Shown here one piece after another: positions 35,313 through 47,611 of a stretch of DNA of 64,000 nt. The notes below the pieces were generated by a model. It had not been told where the DNA came from and made no database searches. It saw nothing but the letters and a program-made list of their open reading frames with translations. The stretch is from Corythoichthys intestinalis (lineage: Eukaryota; Chordata; Actinopteri; Syngnathiformes; Syngnathidae), in NCBI RefSeq assembly GCF_030265065.1, contig NC_080407.1, positions 38,157,166 to 38,221,165 of the forward strand, read 5' to 3'. Every line of letters starts with the position of its first letter. Position 1 is the stretch's first letter. The translations under genes and the position numbers were made by a program.

Positions 35313-37314
35313 AGTGTTGTATCGGTCGCGAACGATTCGTTCTTTTTGAACGAATTGTTTTGGTGAACGAGACCGAACTAATCATCATCTGCACTGATTC
35401 GTTCTATGAAGGTGGTGCTTGTTCGCTGCGTGGGAGGGCGTTGAGCAAGCGGCAGCGTCTTCTGACATTGCACACGACCAATCAGACGCCAGCCTCATCG
35501 CGGGCAGGGGAGGGAGCGGAAACAGAATCAGGGCGTTTGTCACTCACGTCCACGTGTGGCCAATAAGCAGCCAGCGTGCAGGCAGGGGGGCAAGACTGAG
35601 TTTTGTCACTTCCCGTTCAGTGACTCGGTCCTCCGGTTCCTGACCTAGCTTGCTGCTAACTTGATTTTCCAGTAATGACTATGCGGTGAACGAATCAGAA
35701 AATGAAAGGAAATGACTTTGTCACATATTTGTTAACGTGGAGCCTATCAAATGCTGCTCAAACAGACAAAAACACCACACAAATCTAGCGAGCATTGTTT
35801 AGAGTAGTACTTTTCTCAACAAACTCGTGACTGCCTATGACGACATACTATCAAATTTACAGTAATTTAAAACACGGGTAGCTACGAGGCAAGCAAAAGC
35901 TGAGCTGCGGTCGCGTGACGGCAGTGAAGCGGGCAGAGAACTGTCACTATATGGAGGCTTCATGGCAGCGATATTTACCTCATATGTGCACAGAAAAAAA
36001 TATTTAGTATGATCACCATAATACTGATTTGCAATGAAACTATATACATGTCAATTTTTTCCCGAGTGTTTTATTTTTTTTTCGTGTCAGCGTGTCGGGT
36101 GTTGGTTGGTTTGACAAATTATGTCAATCCGTCCATCATGTGCTACTCAAGCGCCCAAAACAACGCACGCAGACACGGGAGATGTCGCAATATGTCTACA
36201 TTTTTCTTAACAGACTAATGAGAGTATAAAGGCGACATCGTAAAGCGCTAACAATTATTTCTCGTCAGCATTTGACGATTTGAGATGCGGGGACGACAGG
36301 GGAGCTGACCGGATTATTTTATTTATTAATACCAGTGCAAAAAAAACAACATGATCACCATAATACTGATTTGCAATGAAACTGTATATACATGTAATTT
36401 TTTTCCGAGTGTTTTTTTTTTTTTTTTCGTGTCAGGTGTTGGTTGGTTTGACAAATTATGTCAATCCGTCCATCATGTGCTACTCAAGCACCCAAAAACA
36501 AAGCACGCGGACACGGGAGATGTCGCAATATGTCTACATTTTTCTTAACAGACTAATGAGAGTAGAAAGGCGACATCGTAAAGAGCAAACAATTATTTCT
36601 CGTCAGCATTTGACGATCTGAGATGCGGGGACGACAGGGGAGCTGACCGGATTATTTTATTTATTAATACCAGTGCAAAAATTCAACACGATCATCTTAA
36701 TACTAAAAAACAAAAATACAACAGAGCGAGATGTAAATATGATGTGTTGGTCGTTCCATATTCAGAAATTAAACTTTCGATGTATTTTTATTTTCGTGAC
36801 AGCAAACATGCTGTATATGTGATTGTATGTGTGATCAAGAACCTGCTAAAGAAAGTCCTTGCGCCCCCGCCCCCTACTCCCCTCACAAAAGGAAAATGTT
36901 TAACCGTGTCCTAAATCGAAATGCAAGCACGAGCCATGACTTTGAGCCCATAGAACTAGGACAGACGACGCGGAAGTTCTCCCTCGCTTTTGCAGCAGCA
37001 GGAGGGAGACGAGGCTGTCTGTGAAAGCAGAATGATACCGCCTGTCACTCATTTCTGAAACTACGACGAGTGGTCAATGTGGAAGAGAGGGAGGGACCAA
37101 GCAATGTCACTTCCCGTTCAGTTATACTGCGAAGCGGTGTTTGGTGATTCGTTCGGCAACGTCACTTCCCGTTCAGTAACCGAACGATTCGTTTGGGCGG
37201 GGAGGGAGATGAGGGGGGCGAACGATTCGTTGAACGATTTGTTTGAACGAATCTTTTTACTGAACGAACCGGAATGGATTCGTTTACTCAAGTGAACGAC
37301 AAATCTCGTCACTA
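35313..37314. mobile_element. hAT-type element, 2002 bp, perfect 8-bp target duplication
   Basis: It begins TAGTGTTG and ends with the complement form (...CGTCACTA). The direct repeat GCCTGTAT flanks it at 35305-35312 and 37315-37322. Subterminal parts are full of GAACGATTCG-type text on both sides. No transposase frame is present, so it is non-autonomous. It sits in the first coding part of the ISL2EU partner gene. Confidence 0.9.
36011..36690 (+). repeat. 342 bp tandem duplication inside the hAT element
   Basis: GATCACCATAATACTGATTT occurs at 36011 and 36353, and the ~342 bp that follow match closely. A degraded third start lies near 36690. Confidence 0.85.
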
Positions 37315-37321
37315 GCCTGTA

Positions 37322-38378
37322 TTGGCTTTGAAATCTGTCCATACAAAGTCGCAGCTGATAGCTGGATGAACAATCCTAAGGAATGGCCTGCAGTGGAGAA
37401 TGGAAACATATATAACTACCTCATAAAGTCACCCAGTAAGTTGACCTTTATCAATTAGGCGTTTTTGTTTTTAAACAAATGAAAATAAATGGGAAGGATA
37501 TTTCATTTAGATGCAATCTGTTTTTCTCAGGGTCATTTAGCAGAGAAGCCATGGAAAACTAAAAGTCCTTGGAGGCTCATTCATTTTTTTTTTACATCTG
37601 GTTATGTTCAGACTGTAGAACACATAAAGTCAACGAATGACACATACGTCTTAAGAGCTTCTGTGCGACATTCATGGCGGGTAACAGATGAGCCTCATCA
37701 TACCTGGGTGGCTGTGAAAAACAATGGGACAGTAGTCACAGCTCATTGCACGTGCATGGCAGGGTAAGTATCAGTGAAAAAAAAATCCACATCAAACTGT
37801 TATTTATATAAACTTATATATATGTTATATACTTTGTTTATAATCCCCTGTATGTTTGCAGCCTAGGTGAGACGTGCAGCCATGTAGGTGCCATGCTTTT
37901 CAAGATTGAAGCTGCAGTTCGACTGGGCTACACTTCCTTGGCATGCACTGATGTGCCATTCCCTTTGATTACCAAACTTGACTTGAATCCAGGCCATATG
38001 CATTTCACACAGATACAGTTTCAGATGTCCGTGTGCAATGCTACATATGGTGACCTTATCCATTGGTCACCAAAGTTCTGTGTAGTGAAACGTGTACATC
38101 GCAAAGAGAATTTCATTGCCAGCATGATAGACAGGGTTGACGCTTTTTGGAGGAAGCACATCCACAGCAGACTCTTGGCCCAGAAGAAAAAGAACGTTAC
38201 GCCTGACACTTCCCAAATGGACCAGACACTTTATTCTGTGTGCAAAACTAACTCAGAAGAAGGACCTATGGTGGGATGTGACTCATGCAATAACTGGTTT
38301 CACCTGCCATGTTTGAAACTTAAAAGGCTGCCAAAAGCAAAGAAATGCTATTGCCAAGACTGCCGTAAAAAGAAATGA
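37322..38378 (+). pseudogene. SWIM / YqaJ-like / PHD protein of the ISL2EU-type element
   Basis: Exon a (to 37435, donor A|GTAAGT) encodes text like CPYKVAADSWMNNPKEWPAV. Exon b (37531-37763) and exon c (37862-38378) join in phase. SWIM zinc finger: CTC at the end of exon b and CSH at the start of exon c. Exon c then carries MHFTQIQFQMSVCNATYGDL and FWRKHIHSRLL, the C-terminal part of a YqaJ-type exonuclease; the N-terminal half of that domain, with its acidic residues, is missing. It closes with a PHD finger (MVGCDSCNNWFHLPCL ... CYCQDC) whose first cysteine is Ser. Exon b holds an in-frame stop (near 37559), and exon a is severed upstream by the hAT insertion. AATAAA is at 38478-38483. Confidence 0.7.
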
Positions 38379-38765
38379 GCTTGTTTACATTTTGTTGTTT
38401 TTGTTTACATATCTAAATATTTTTATGGCGTTTGCACTTTATTTTTTTATGTACTTGTGTTCTACCTCATCTTTGTGCAATAAAATCTATACTTAGTTTA
38501 TATCTTGCTTTATATACCATTTCATTTTCAAATAAGACAAGTAATAATAAGAATGGAGCTGTCATGTACTCTTCAGAACTTTATTAATGTAAATTTACAA
38601 CAACAACAACAAAAATTAAAAAATACAAATCAGAGTAAATTTGCTGCAACAGTCAAAACAGACACCAAACTAAAAGAATACATTTGAACAGTCAAAAATC
38701 CAGAAATTAAATGAGATTTTGAGTAAGGAACTAATAAAAATATTAAGAAAAAAAATGATCTCAGC

Positions 38766-40720
38766 TTAATGTTCATCATACACAATGCTGGGGCACATGT
38801 TGCTCAAAATGGCACACACTCGCACAATCTTATCGCAGTTCGATAAAGTGCAGCCCAGCGCTTCATCTTTCACATTCTGAACACAACGAATTGGCAGTGT
38901 ACCTTTCAGAACATTAAATCTATTTTTCATGAGGCCAATAACACGTGCGACTTGTATCCTCACGGAGGAAATTTTCCTTGATATCTCTACTTTCCTGGCG
39001 GATAGCTGTTTCTTACCTTTCGTAAATGCTGGAGTCAAAAGTTCACAGCTGCAACGAGTAGCAAAATCTGCATGAAGGGTAAACCCCCGGTCAGCAAGTA
39101 TTTGGTCACCAGGCATGTGATACTTGGAATCAATAAAGCCAGACTCGCGAACTATCTGCACATCAGAAGCCCTCCCACCCCAACAACTAAACAAAAATGT
39201 GACAGTTCCTAATGGGTTGCAAGCAACAAATACTTTAACAGTGCAGTGTTTTTTGTAGCTACTGTAGCACTGAGCTCTGGCTAGCAGGTTCTTTGGTGAT
39301 TCAATGAAGATCTCAAAGCAGTCAACAATTGTGGATTCCTGTCATCATTTGGCATTTTTCATCATTTCCTTCCACAGACTCTGAACACTTATTTGTTTCT
39401 TTCAGGAGTTTTTCAAGGTAAGCAACTCGCTGAAGAGCATTGTCCCGTTCTGTTCGCAAATTCTGGACTTCCTCATACAACTGGGCTCGCTCAGTGGTCG
39501 ACATTGGCACATCAGCTACCATCTCCTTTTCTTGATCAAAACTGTCATTTGTTGTTTCTACAATCTTCTCGCTTTCTTGGCTCACAGTGCCACTTGCACA
39601 CTCCTGAGACACAGACTTACTAGTACAATCAAGAGAATTTTCAAGATTTATGGCAACTCTGGCAGGTGATGAATCCGTTTGATCTTGAGGAGCGACACTG
39701 GGAGGCGATTCCGTTTCATTCAAAGTGGTAGATGGGCAGGCTTTGAATGATGCTCTTTGGCGGCGCTTCAAGGGCTGACATCTGCCAGGAACTGTAACTG
39801 TAAAATAAAATAAAATTACTTCACGATCCTGTATAGCTTTAATGCATAGGCTTGCCACCTGCCCCTTAAAATAAGGAAGAGTTATGAATTGGGAATTAAA
39901 ATTTGCGTTCCGTATTGAACCAAGATGGAATATTTTTAAATAGATGCATTTCTATGCATTTTAGGAGTTTTTGGGATGTCCCTTTTTTTTCATGCCTGCA
40001 CGGGTTTGGGCGTGGGGGGGGGGGCGTCCCTTATTTCTATTTCTGAAAGGTGGCAAGCCTATATGCGTGATATAGTAATCGTATACCAGTTTGAGATCTC
40101 CTTGATGCTCTCTCAAATCGTGCCACCTTACACAAAGAGCCAGTACTGGATTTATCTTCTTTCTTTTGGAAGATGGAGGGTACAAAATCTGGGTGGCTCT
40201 CCATGTTGACCTTATCACCTAGGAAAAACATGACGATTTTTAATTTGGGACCACAATAATGACTTACAATAATACGTGGAATATGTACTGTGTGGAACTG
40301 AGAAAGTTGGTAGTATATTTAGGAAGTGATTATTTCTGCTGTGACCGGTAATTCGCCTCCCAAGCGTTATTTAGCCGTGAATAGTTGTAGTAGAACTAAA
40401 TGGGGTTGTCACGAGGCAAGAACGCAGTGCATCACGGCAAAATAACCAATTCCCACCAGGCCAATAACATACCGATTGACTTGGGGCAAACAAAATCGAT
40501 TTAAGTTTACTCACCAGTAATAAAATGCAGGCTGCAAACGTAAACGTGCCTGGATTTAGGTTGCCACGGCCCACAGGCAAGAATGGTCCACGGAACCATC
40601 TTCTCTTACGGTTCCTCAATTAATGGCTTTCAACCATTTAGTCCTCCTTTTCTTCTCGCGAGGAAGAATAAAGAACTTTAAATGCGGCTCCGAACTCTTC
40701 CTTGTGTGACAACCCGCAAC
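38766..40720 (-). pseudogene. THAP / DDE_Tnp_4 transposase of the ISL2EU-type element
   Basis: THAP exon 1 (about 40720-40515) keeps KKRRTKWLKA and, in another frame, RHVYVCSLHFITG before donor GTGAGT. Exon 2 (40218-40087) reads DKVNMESHPDFVPSIF and RFERASRR. Exon 3 starts at 39797 with a Ser/Thr-rich linker and a coiled-coil segment (LRTERDNALQRVAYLEKLL). The DDE core follows: DCFEIFIESPKN near 39300 (first Asp), CWGGRASD, ADRGF (second Asp), and VARVIGLMKNRF, where Ala replaces the expected catalytic Glu. About 200 residues between linker and core are missing, and the frame changes at that join. TTTATT at 38580-38585 is a - strand polyadenylation signal about 100 bp from that of the facing gene. 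Confidence 0.7.
39846..40064. mobile_element. MITE candidate in a transposase intron
   Basis: AGGCTTGCCACCT at the left and AGGTGGCAAGCCT at the right form a 13-bp perfect terminal inverted repeat, with AATAAGG also mirrored further in. It lies between exons 3 and 2 of the transposase and contains a G-run but no frame of note. Confidence 0.6.
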
Positions 40721-40892
40721 ACAACAACTTCTTCCCATTCTGACAGACAAAAAAGACCGCAAAAAAGAAGAAAGTCCAGCATGTTTGTATTAGAATGCAT
40801 TACAAAGCACTCGTCTTTTGGCCCCTTTTCAATATGGCGACGCTATCTTTTGGCTGGTGATGTCATAAATCCCCAGATGTCCGACTTGGTCC

Positions 40893-41000
40893 ATTGTTGA
40901 GGTTTAACCATGTTGACTATTATAGGCCTCTCTAATATTTTGAGGTGGGAGACATTGCACAATTAGTGGTTGACTAAACACTTATTTGCCCCACTGCATA
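40893..41000 (+). mobile_element. Tc1-like 3' end, right piece
   Basis: ATTGTTGAGGTTTAACC, TAGGCCTCTCTAAT, GACATTGCACAATTAGTGG and CTTATTTGCCCCACTGCAT continue the Tc1-like end begun at 34976 and finish at its terminus. Confidence 0.65.
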
Positions 41001-41539
41001 TCGTGTATGCGCGTAGGGCAGCAAATGAACGGCTTTTCCGTACGGAAATGAATGCCGAAAACATTGTAAAATGTCAGACCCGACACCGTTTCCATCCTGA
41101 ATGTAATCCATGGACAGTGAAAATTGATCTGTGATCTAGGTTCTCAATTTTCTGACTAAGCCTGTCGTGATATGCAACAATTCCATTTATCGCACGGCTA
41201 ATGAAAATGAAAGCGGTAATTTTCCCGCTGCGATTTATCACCTCACGTGCATATGTGCGTGCGTGCGTGTGCGGCAGATGTGCGGCGGACATGCTGTTTA
41301 AAATGTGAAGTAAGGTTGGCCAACCATGTTTTTGAATAATATCAATGGTTAAACAATTAGAAGCATATTTTCGTTATTTTTTTAACGCAACCCTTCCAGA
41401 TTCTTTGTTTAACCCATAGCAACGCCCTTGACAACAAAAATGCTTTTCTTTGGCAATCTTCAGAAATTACGTCACACTGGGAAGTGCGAGGGAAGTCCGC
41501 CATAGAACAGTATTGTTTGTTGCATTGTTTCTCGGTAAG
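41001..41539. other. Gene-free stretch
   Basis: Contains a short alternating GTGCGTGCGTGTGCG tract near 41255 and the 5' flank of THAP relic C. No exon is supported. Confidence 0.5.
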
Positions 41540-42393
41540 ATGCCACGGTGGTGTGTGGCGATGTTTTGTTCTCACTCTAACGAAAAGTTGTTTTTTGCAG
41601 GGCATGTAAATGGACATCTTTCGTTCTCACGAAGCGAATGAATTTCATGCCATCATCGAGTAGTGTTCTCTGCTGAACGAATCACTGCGAAGATGCCTGC
41701 TTCCTTAACCGGTCTGCTTATGATCAAGGATTTGCCAAAAAGTAAGTGTGATTTTTGGATAGATGACTGATGACTTTGTCAAAGCAGAGCTGCCAACTGT
41801 TGTGGAATGACCAGTATAAGCTAGCGACGTTAGCCGAAAGTTAACTCGTGGCAATCCCCAATCATAGTTGTTGTTGCGTTCGCTAGGTTAAAGGGTATGA
41901 AAACGCAAAGGGGGTGTGAGACATCAATAGAACCGTTATGTGCTAAGATAACAAATATTGATAAAGTTAACAAAAAAATCAATCACATTAATGAGCAATT
42001 ATCGAAAATAGATAAAAAATGACGAACATTTCCGAAAGTGTTCCGGAAACAGCCGAATGGGGCGGAGACGTCATAACAAGGAAACAAAGGGTCGAGGCAG
42101 GTGCCATCGTTGTTTATCGACGAGAGAGTTGCGTTCGTGTTTTATCAAAAAATCGCTAAAATGGTTCAAACCTGTCATGCTATGTGGTTTACAAATAGCC
42201 ATTTGTCGCAATGTAGTACCCATTAGTTCCCGAACGCGAGAAAAAGAGCTGGACTACGCAGACAATGAGTAAAGTTCGTCAGTGCTAAGAGGGCTAATTT
42301 TGCAATTTTACAGGGAAACGGGAACCTGACGAGCCAGAAGATGTGCCTACAACCTCAAAGAAAACAAAATTTATGCTACTTCCCAATCACTAA
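41540..42393 (+). pseudogene. THAP-domain gene relic C, two exons
   Basis: Exon 1 (41540-41741) starts MPRWCVAMFCSHSNEK, the N-terminal C-x4-C of a THAP finger. The remaining finger text is spread over more than one frame and a stop follows after 33 codons. It ends at CAAAAA|GTAAGT. Exon 2 starts after TTTTACAG at 42314 and reads KREPDEPEDVPTTSKKTKF with a stop at 42391-42393, like the proline- and lysine-rich segment after many THAP fingers. It looks like a decayed host or transposon-derived THAP gene. Confidence 0.55.
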
Positions 42394-43301
42394 AGACCCA
42401 CAAACTGCGAAGGAGTGAATTCGTGACCCCTATGTGAATAAATCGAGTGATTCGAGCATGTCTGTGGAACAGGAATATCAGCTTGTAGAGATCGCAAATC
42501 ACGGCGACTTAAACGTACATTTGAGACAACAACTCTACCGAAGTTCTGGATTAAAGTAATTTCGGAATATCCCGACATCGCTTGGAGCGCGCTGAAAACT
42601 GCTACAATTTCCAACATCGCTAGCTTGATGCTAGCTTCTCTCACTCTCCCATCTCGTCTCAACGAAACAAACTCAGCCCTCCCACCGATTCAGCGGGTGA
42701 GTTGTATTTTTTTCCCTGCACTTAACACGACGGGGCTAAAAGCAAATGCTATTTTATATTTGCTGTATTTTTCTGCCGCACATTGCCGGTGTTCTGACAA
42801 AGTTGGCATGCACGTAATGTTAAAAATGACCACGAATTCAGCGATTCCTAAGTACACACTACAAACTTTCTTTAAAGAAACGAATATTAATTTACGTTTG
42901 CCATGTTTGGCGTACACAACAACTGCACGTAGCCCTCTCACTTAATGACTTTGCCGTGTCGTTAAGCGTTAATTTACGCCATTTCCGTGTTGCACATGTA
43001 TGTTTGTGATGTAAATAGTTTTTTAGCACCATTGGATAACATTGACAGTCCAACTGAATATAAAAGAGGGACAACGGTCCGTGGAAAAAAAGACCCAAAT
43101 CACACCGGGGACCCCTGCTCTAATCCCATTCATATTTGTGCCGGTTGGCAGAGCGAAACCGATGATAGCATATTAAATGATAATTATTCTATGCATTACT
43201 TTATTTTGCGGTCACGGTGTATCAGCTTCACAAAAAGAAATGCAAAACATACCATTTGGTGTTTCCCACACGAACTGTTGTCGGGGTTTCATCAGTGTGA
43301 T
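42394..43301. other. Gene-free stretch
   Basis: Open frames of 70-112 codons overlap on both strands without domains or splice support. I see no repeat that I can name. Confidence 0.5.
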
Positions 43302-43800
43302 TATGGGGTCAGATTAGTCTCATAAGTACACACACTCATTTAACAGGAAACACACACGTATTGTGGGATTCGTAAACACATAGCACGCGAAACACACACG
43401 TATTGTGGGATTCGTAAACACATAGCACGCGAAACACACATTGTGGGATTCGTAAACACATAGCACGCGAAACACACACACATTGTGGGATTCGTAAACA
43501 CATAGCACGCGAAACACAAACACATTCATCAAATGTGTGTGTGAATTGTTTTACGCGCATTTGTAACGAGCTTCCAATTTCAAATTCCCACTTACGAGTG
43601 TGTTGATCGTTTTGATACTCGTCATGCGCAACTGAGAAGAACACATGCATTTTTTTTAACTGGAGCCCGTCTTCAGCCAATCAGACGTCTTCTTCTTAAA
43701 CAGCCAATCACAAGGGCTGGGCTGTTTCATTACGTCACTGCTGTGCGCCTTCAAGTCCGGTGTACTCAAGTGACAAATGGGGAGCCCTGTTTTTGACAGC
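43302..43800. repeat. Left terminal inverted repeat with four ~42 bp subrepeats
   Basis: ATTGTGGGATTCGTAAACAC recurs near 43360, 43402, 43441 and 43484. Compared with the right end it has one more subrepeat and an extra ~56 bp segment near 43730. Confidence 0.85.
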
Positions 43801-45039
43801 TCCTCAACTCGACCGCGGGGACTATCGATGCAAGGTGTCCCGTCGAACAAATGTAGCATACGTGTAGCATACGTTTAGTTAGGTCCTGCCACTGACTGTC
43901 GAAGCACTAATATTAAAGATTATAATTAGCATATTTTAGCAGGCTTATCAAGTCACACGTAATGATATTTTACTACGATTAGCATTTTTAATAGGCTTAC
44001 GTCGTTTAACGGTTTTGCCTTTCTCTGTCATTGACAGCTGAAGACGTCCCATCCATTTTGAGTGGGACGACCTCCCATGCACTTCAAATGGATTGGATGT
44101 CAACTAGTGAAAAACTCACTGAACCGCTCAGCAGAGGGATGATGAGAGCAAGATTAGATGTCTAATACTGTACTATATGTGGCACATTTTTAACAGGCTT
44201 TATGTCTGCTAAATAAGTCTTTTTAAGACTACTTTCTCCATTTCAAGCCTATTTGAAAGTCATACTTGGGAAAATTCAGACTTAAACCAGACTTCTTAAT
44301 GTATGATTGTGATGTCTATGCTTAAACCAATTTAAGACCATTTTAAAAGGAAAAAAAATAGACATTATAAGCCTGTTAAAAATGCTACCTACAGTGACAG
44401 TACTATTTAAAGCATGGTAGTCTATTACGGATATAAAAAAAATATATTTTTTGAAAGACTTGGAGCAACAGAGCTTAACCCTTTCTTGCCAAATGTATCA
44501 CATTTGATACACTTAGGATTTCATGATTTTGAGACAAATTCAGAATTTAGAACTCTTTCCTCAAAAAAAAAAAAAAAAATGGATGCAAGTCAACTCATGC
44601 ATCTGCATGTTCCATGAGAAAAACAGGATTTAACAAGGAAAATAGATATTAGAGCGCTTATTACACATTTTTCTTTACAAATTTGGAAAAAAAGGTTTAA
44701 GACCTTATTTTTCACATTTTGTGATTCTCTGACAATTGCTTCATATTGCAGGCATTAAGGGGTTAAGACCTGCCACATGAATTTTACTACCTTTTTAAAC
44801 ACTTTTTTTTATCGTGACAAACCTAATAAGTGATCAATGATGGCAAGAGAGGATAAAGCGCAGCAGCAAATCCTCAGATCTGTTCTTTGGATGCCTTTGA
44901 AAGTAAATAGTGACATTGAGAGCTATCAGGAGTTCAATTATGTGAGGTGAGGCGACCAAGTAAGTTTCAGACATTTTTTTTTATTTAAATAGACATCTCA
45001 GACTCCCAGCCTGTAGGAGGGCACAGGCTATATCTCCTC

Positions 45040-46200
45040 GAGCCTTCAGAACTTCGGGAAGGTGGGTCTAGTTGTGCCTGAGATCTCCATTGGCCATATA
45101 CTCTTCCACAAACTGAAATAGCATTTTAGGCATTCTGTTACATATCAGTGCTAAACAACAACAGCAGCAAAGTTTTATTGCAGAGACTCCGAAATCTTAA
45201 AATCATTACCTTTAATGTGAAAACCCCACAGCTACTGTTGTTCTGCTGCTTGTTATGGGCCACAGTTTTGGTAGTCCAAGTTTCTATTTGGAACTCACGG
45301 CCCGCCAACCTCAAGAAGTTCCTAATTATTATTTTATAAGCAAAACAATGAACATGAACATTGAACTTTTAACTTCCATATTAACATAATACTAGGAATT
45401 TAAACTTTCTGAAGCGGTTACCTCCAATTCCGCAAGATTTTGCTCATATTTGTCTTCGTTACTCAAGGGATCGATGATCACCAGTGTTCTCTCAGAAATG
45501 TGGACAATCTATAAAAGGTTAGTTCCTTTGTGTAATTCTGCACAATGACAGATTTATGTAGTTAACTTACTAATGAAATTAAACTTCTGTATGGCATCAG
45601 CTAAATTAATAGCTATATATAATACATTCCAGAATCGGTAGGTCTTAAGAAAATATAAGAAACCCACTAACCACTAACATCCAATGAGCGCATACAGGAC
45701 AGGACAGGACAAATCCACTTTTTTTCAACAGGGAATTTCCTCTGAAGAACATACAATACCAAATTATTGTTATTTTGGGTTACTGGCCGCTAAATAATAT
45801 AGCTAAATATTGGCATGAAATAGATTACCTTTCTAACAGGCTGAAATTTTCCCAAAAGCAGACTCCCAGCTACCACAGCAGAGAGTTGGTGAATCGGCTC
45901 CTGTTAAAAAAAGGGGTAACAACATTACAACTATACTCCGCCAAAAAATAAATGCATTGAGAAAAACTATATCCAGCACTTGCCTGCTGCCTTTCAATGA
46001 GGATATGCATGTATGCATCAATTACTTGCATAGCAAAATTTTTAAAAAAAATTGGCAAACGGCAAGAATCTTTGTTATTTGCTAAATACTTATTGCTCCC
46101 ACTGACTTCATCAGACAGCCAGCCGTTGCCTTTTAGCGTATGAAAAGACGTGTCATATAATTTATACGGTCCAACGATAGCCTCCACCTTGCCTTGGTCC
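45040..46200 (-). pseudogene. Ulp1-like (C48) protease part of the Ginger-like element
   Basis: The - strand shows WLSDEV and VIDAYMHILIERQQ around an apparent intron, IDPLSNEDKYEQN near 45480, and QQNNSSCGVF near 45215 with the Gln and Cys expected at a Ulp1 active site. In the family these proteases cut SUMO-like proteins; their role in the transposon is not known. The copy is broken. Confidence 0.6.
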
Positions 46201-46429
46201 TCTGCAGCCCACAGTAATTTAACTGAAAACACAACATTGTTAAATAAAAAAAAGTAATTATTTACGGCACTTGACCAGATGACCATCCGGTCAAAATTAT
46301 CTACTGAATAGGCCAAACCACCAAACAAATCCTTTCGGTCGTTCACCAATTTTGTAAGAGCTGTACGAAGTAGAAGGGTACAATTAGATATACATTTTAG
46401 AACACCCAAAAAAAAAAAAAACTTGCCGT

Positions 46430-47527
46430 TTTATGTTGCTATTTGTCCTCTCATCCAGCCCATTCGTCTGAGGATGATATGCAGCTGTAACACTCCTTTC
46501 AATGCACAGGAGGGCACAAAGGTTATCGTTGAGCTGAAAAATTGATACATTGTAAATAAATCAAATTAAAAGAAATAATAAAAATAACTATAAAAAAGGG
46601 GGAAAACAACAATGCCAAAATCCCACTGTGAAAATAATTTAATGCATTCAGATACCTAATTGACAAATTCTCTTCCTTGGTCGGACAGGATTCTTTGGGG
46701 GCATCTATGTCTATAAACAATTGAGCAGATCAGTTATGCCACTTCTGATGCTGTTTTGGTTTTTAAAGGAAAGGCCTCAACCCACTTGGAAAAATAATCG
46801 GTGGCAGTAAGAAGGTACTGAAAGCCATCCTTGGTTTTTGGGAGAGGCCCAGTCAGGTCTATCCCAACCAACTCCCAAACAGCAGACACCTGTGAAAGGC
46901 AAATTCAATATTGAACATATCTCTTACAGCTATTCCTACACAATCTGAAGAGCACCATGTTTTATCTTTGAAGTTTTTAACTTAATCTGGGTAGATGGCT
47001 CCCACCTTGATATGAAGGGAACACATAAAAACCTAATTTTCACGCATGTCCAAATATTAAATACATGCATGACATTAGACAAAGCTGTTTCCAATTTTTC
47101 ACGCATGTAATAAAAACCAGAAATACATTTATTTGATTACACACGGTCACCATAAAAAAATACCTTAATGCTTTGTAATGGCTGTGTCACACACAGCCAA
47201 AGAGTTACCAGTCCTCTGACATCCGTCGCATTCAGAGACCTTAAAACAAATCGTCATGAGAAACGGGTCAGGTTAATAAGATCTGAAATAGCTGACCAAA
47301 ATTAGTTTGTGACAAAATGCAGAAATAAACCATCACATACCCATCAGTCAATGTCCACTGTCATGCCATCCCAATAATTTCTGGAGTACATTGAGGATCT
47401 GGTTTTAACAGTGCCTGTGTGTGCACCAATTGAAGCCGAGTGTACTTCATTAAACAGTGATCGTGCTTCTGTTCGGGACTGGATCACATATAAACACAAA
47501 TACACACAAATAACAATTATATAGCTG

Positions 47528-47611
<84 letters not shown>

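Larger units (their letters stand above)
35046..40892. mobile_element. ISL2EU-type DNA transposon (deleted, carries a hAT insertion)
   Basis: Two convergent genes lie inside: a + strand SWIM/YqaJ/PHD gene ending at 38378 and a - strand THAP/DDE transposase gene ending at 38766. This pairing of a THAP-DDE transposase with a YqaJ nuclease protein is what I recall for the ISL2EU (IS4EU) superfamily. Near both ends is the same inverted text, GTCGCCATTTTGAAAAGGGG at about 35127 and its counterpart near 40820. Exact termini and target duplication could not be fixed; the borders given are where Tc1 sequence stops and resumes. Both genes have internal losses, so it is a dead copy. A 2.0 kb hAT element splits its left part. 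Confidence 0.7.

Noticed and set aside
43320-43520. CRISPR-like array
   Set aside because: The units are contiguous ~42 bp tandem repeats without distinct spacers, in an animal transposon end.
43320-43680. Periodic protein with repeated CVYESHN or RIPQC text
   Set aside because: It is a translation of the 39-42 bp subrepeats in all three frames and is mirrored at the other end of the element.
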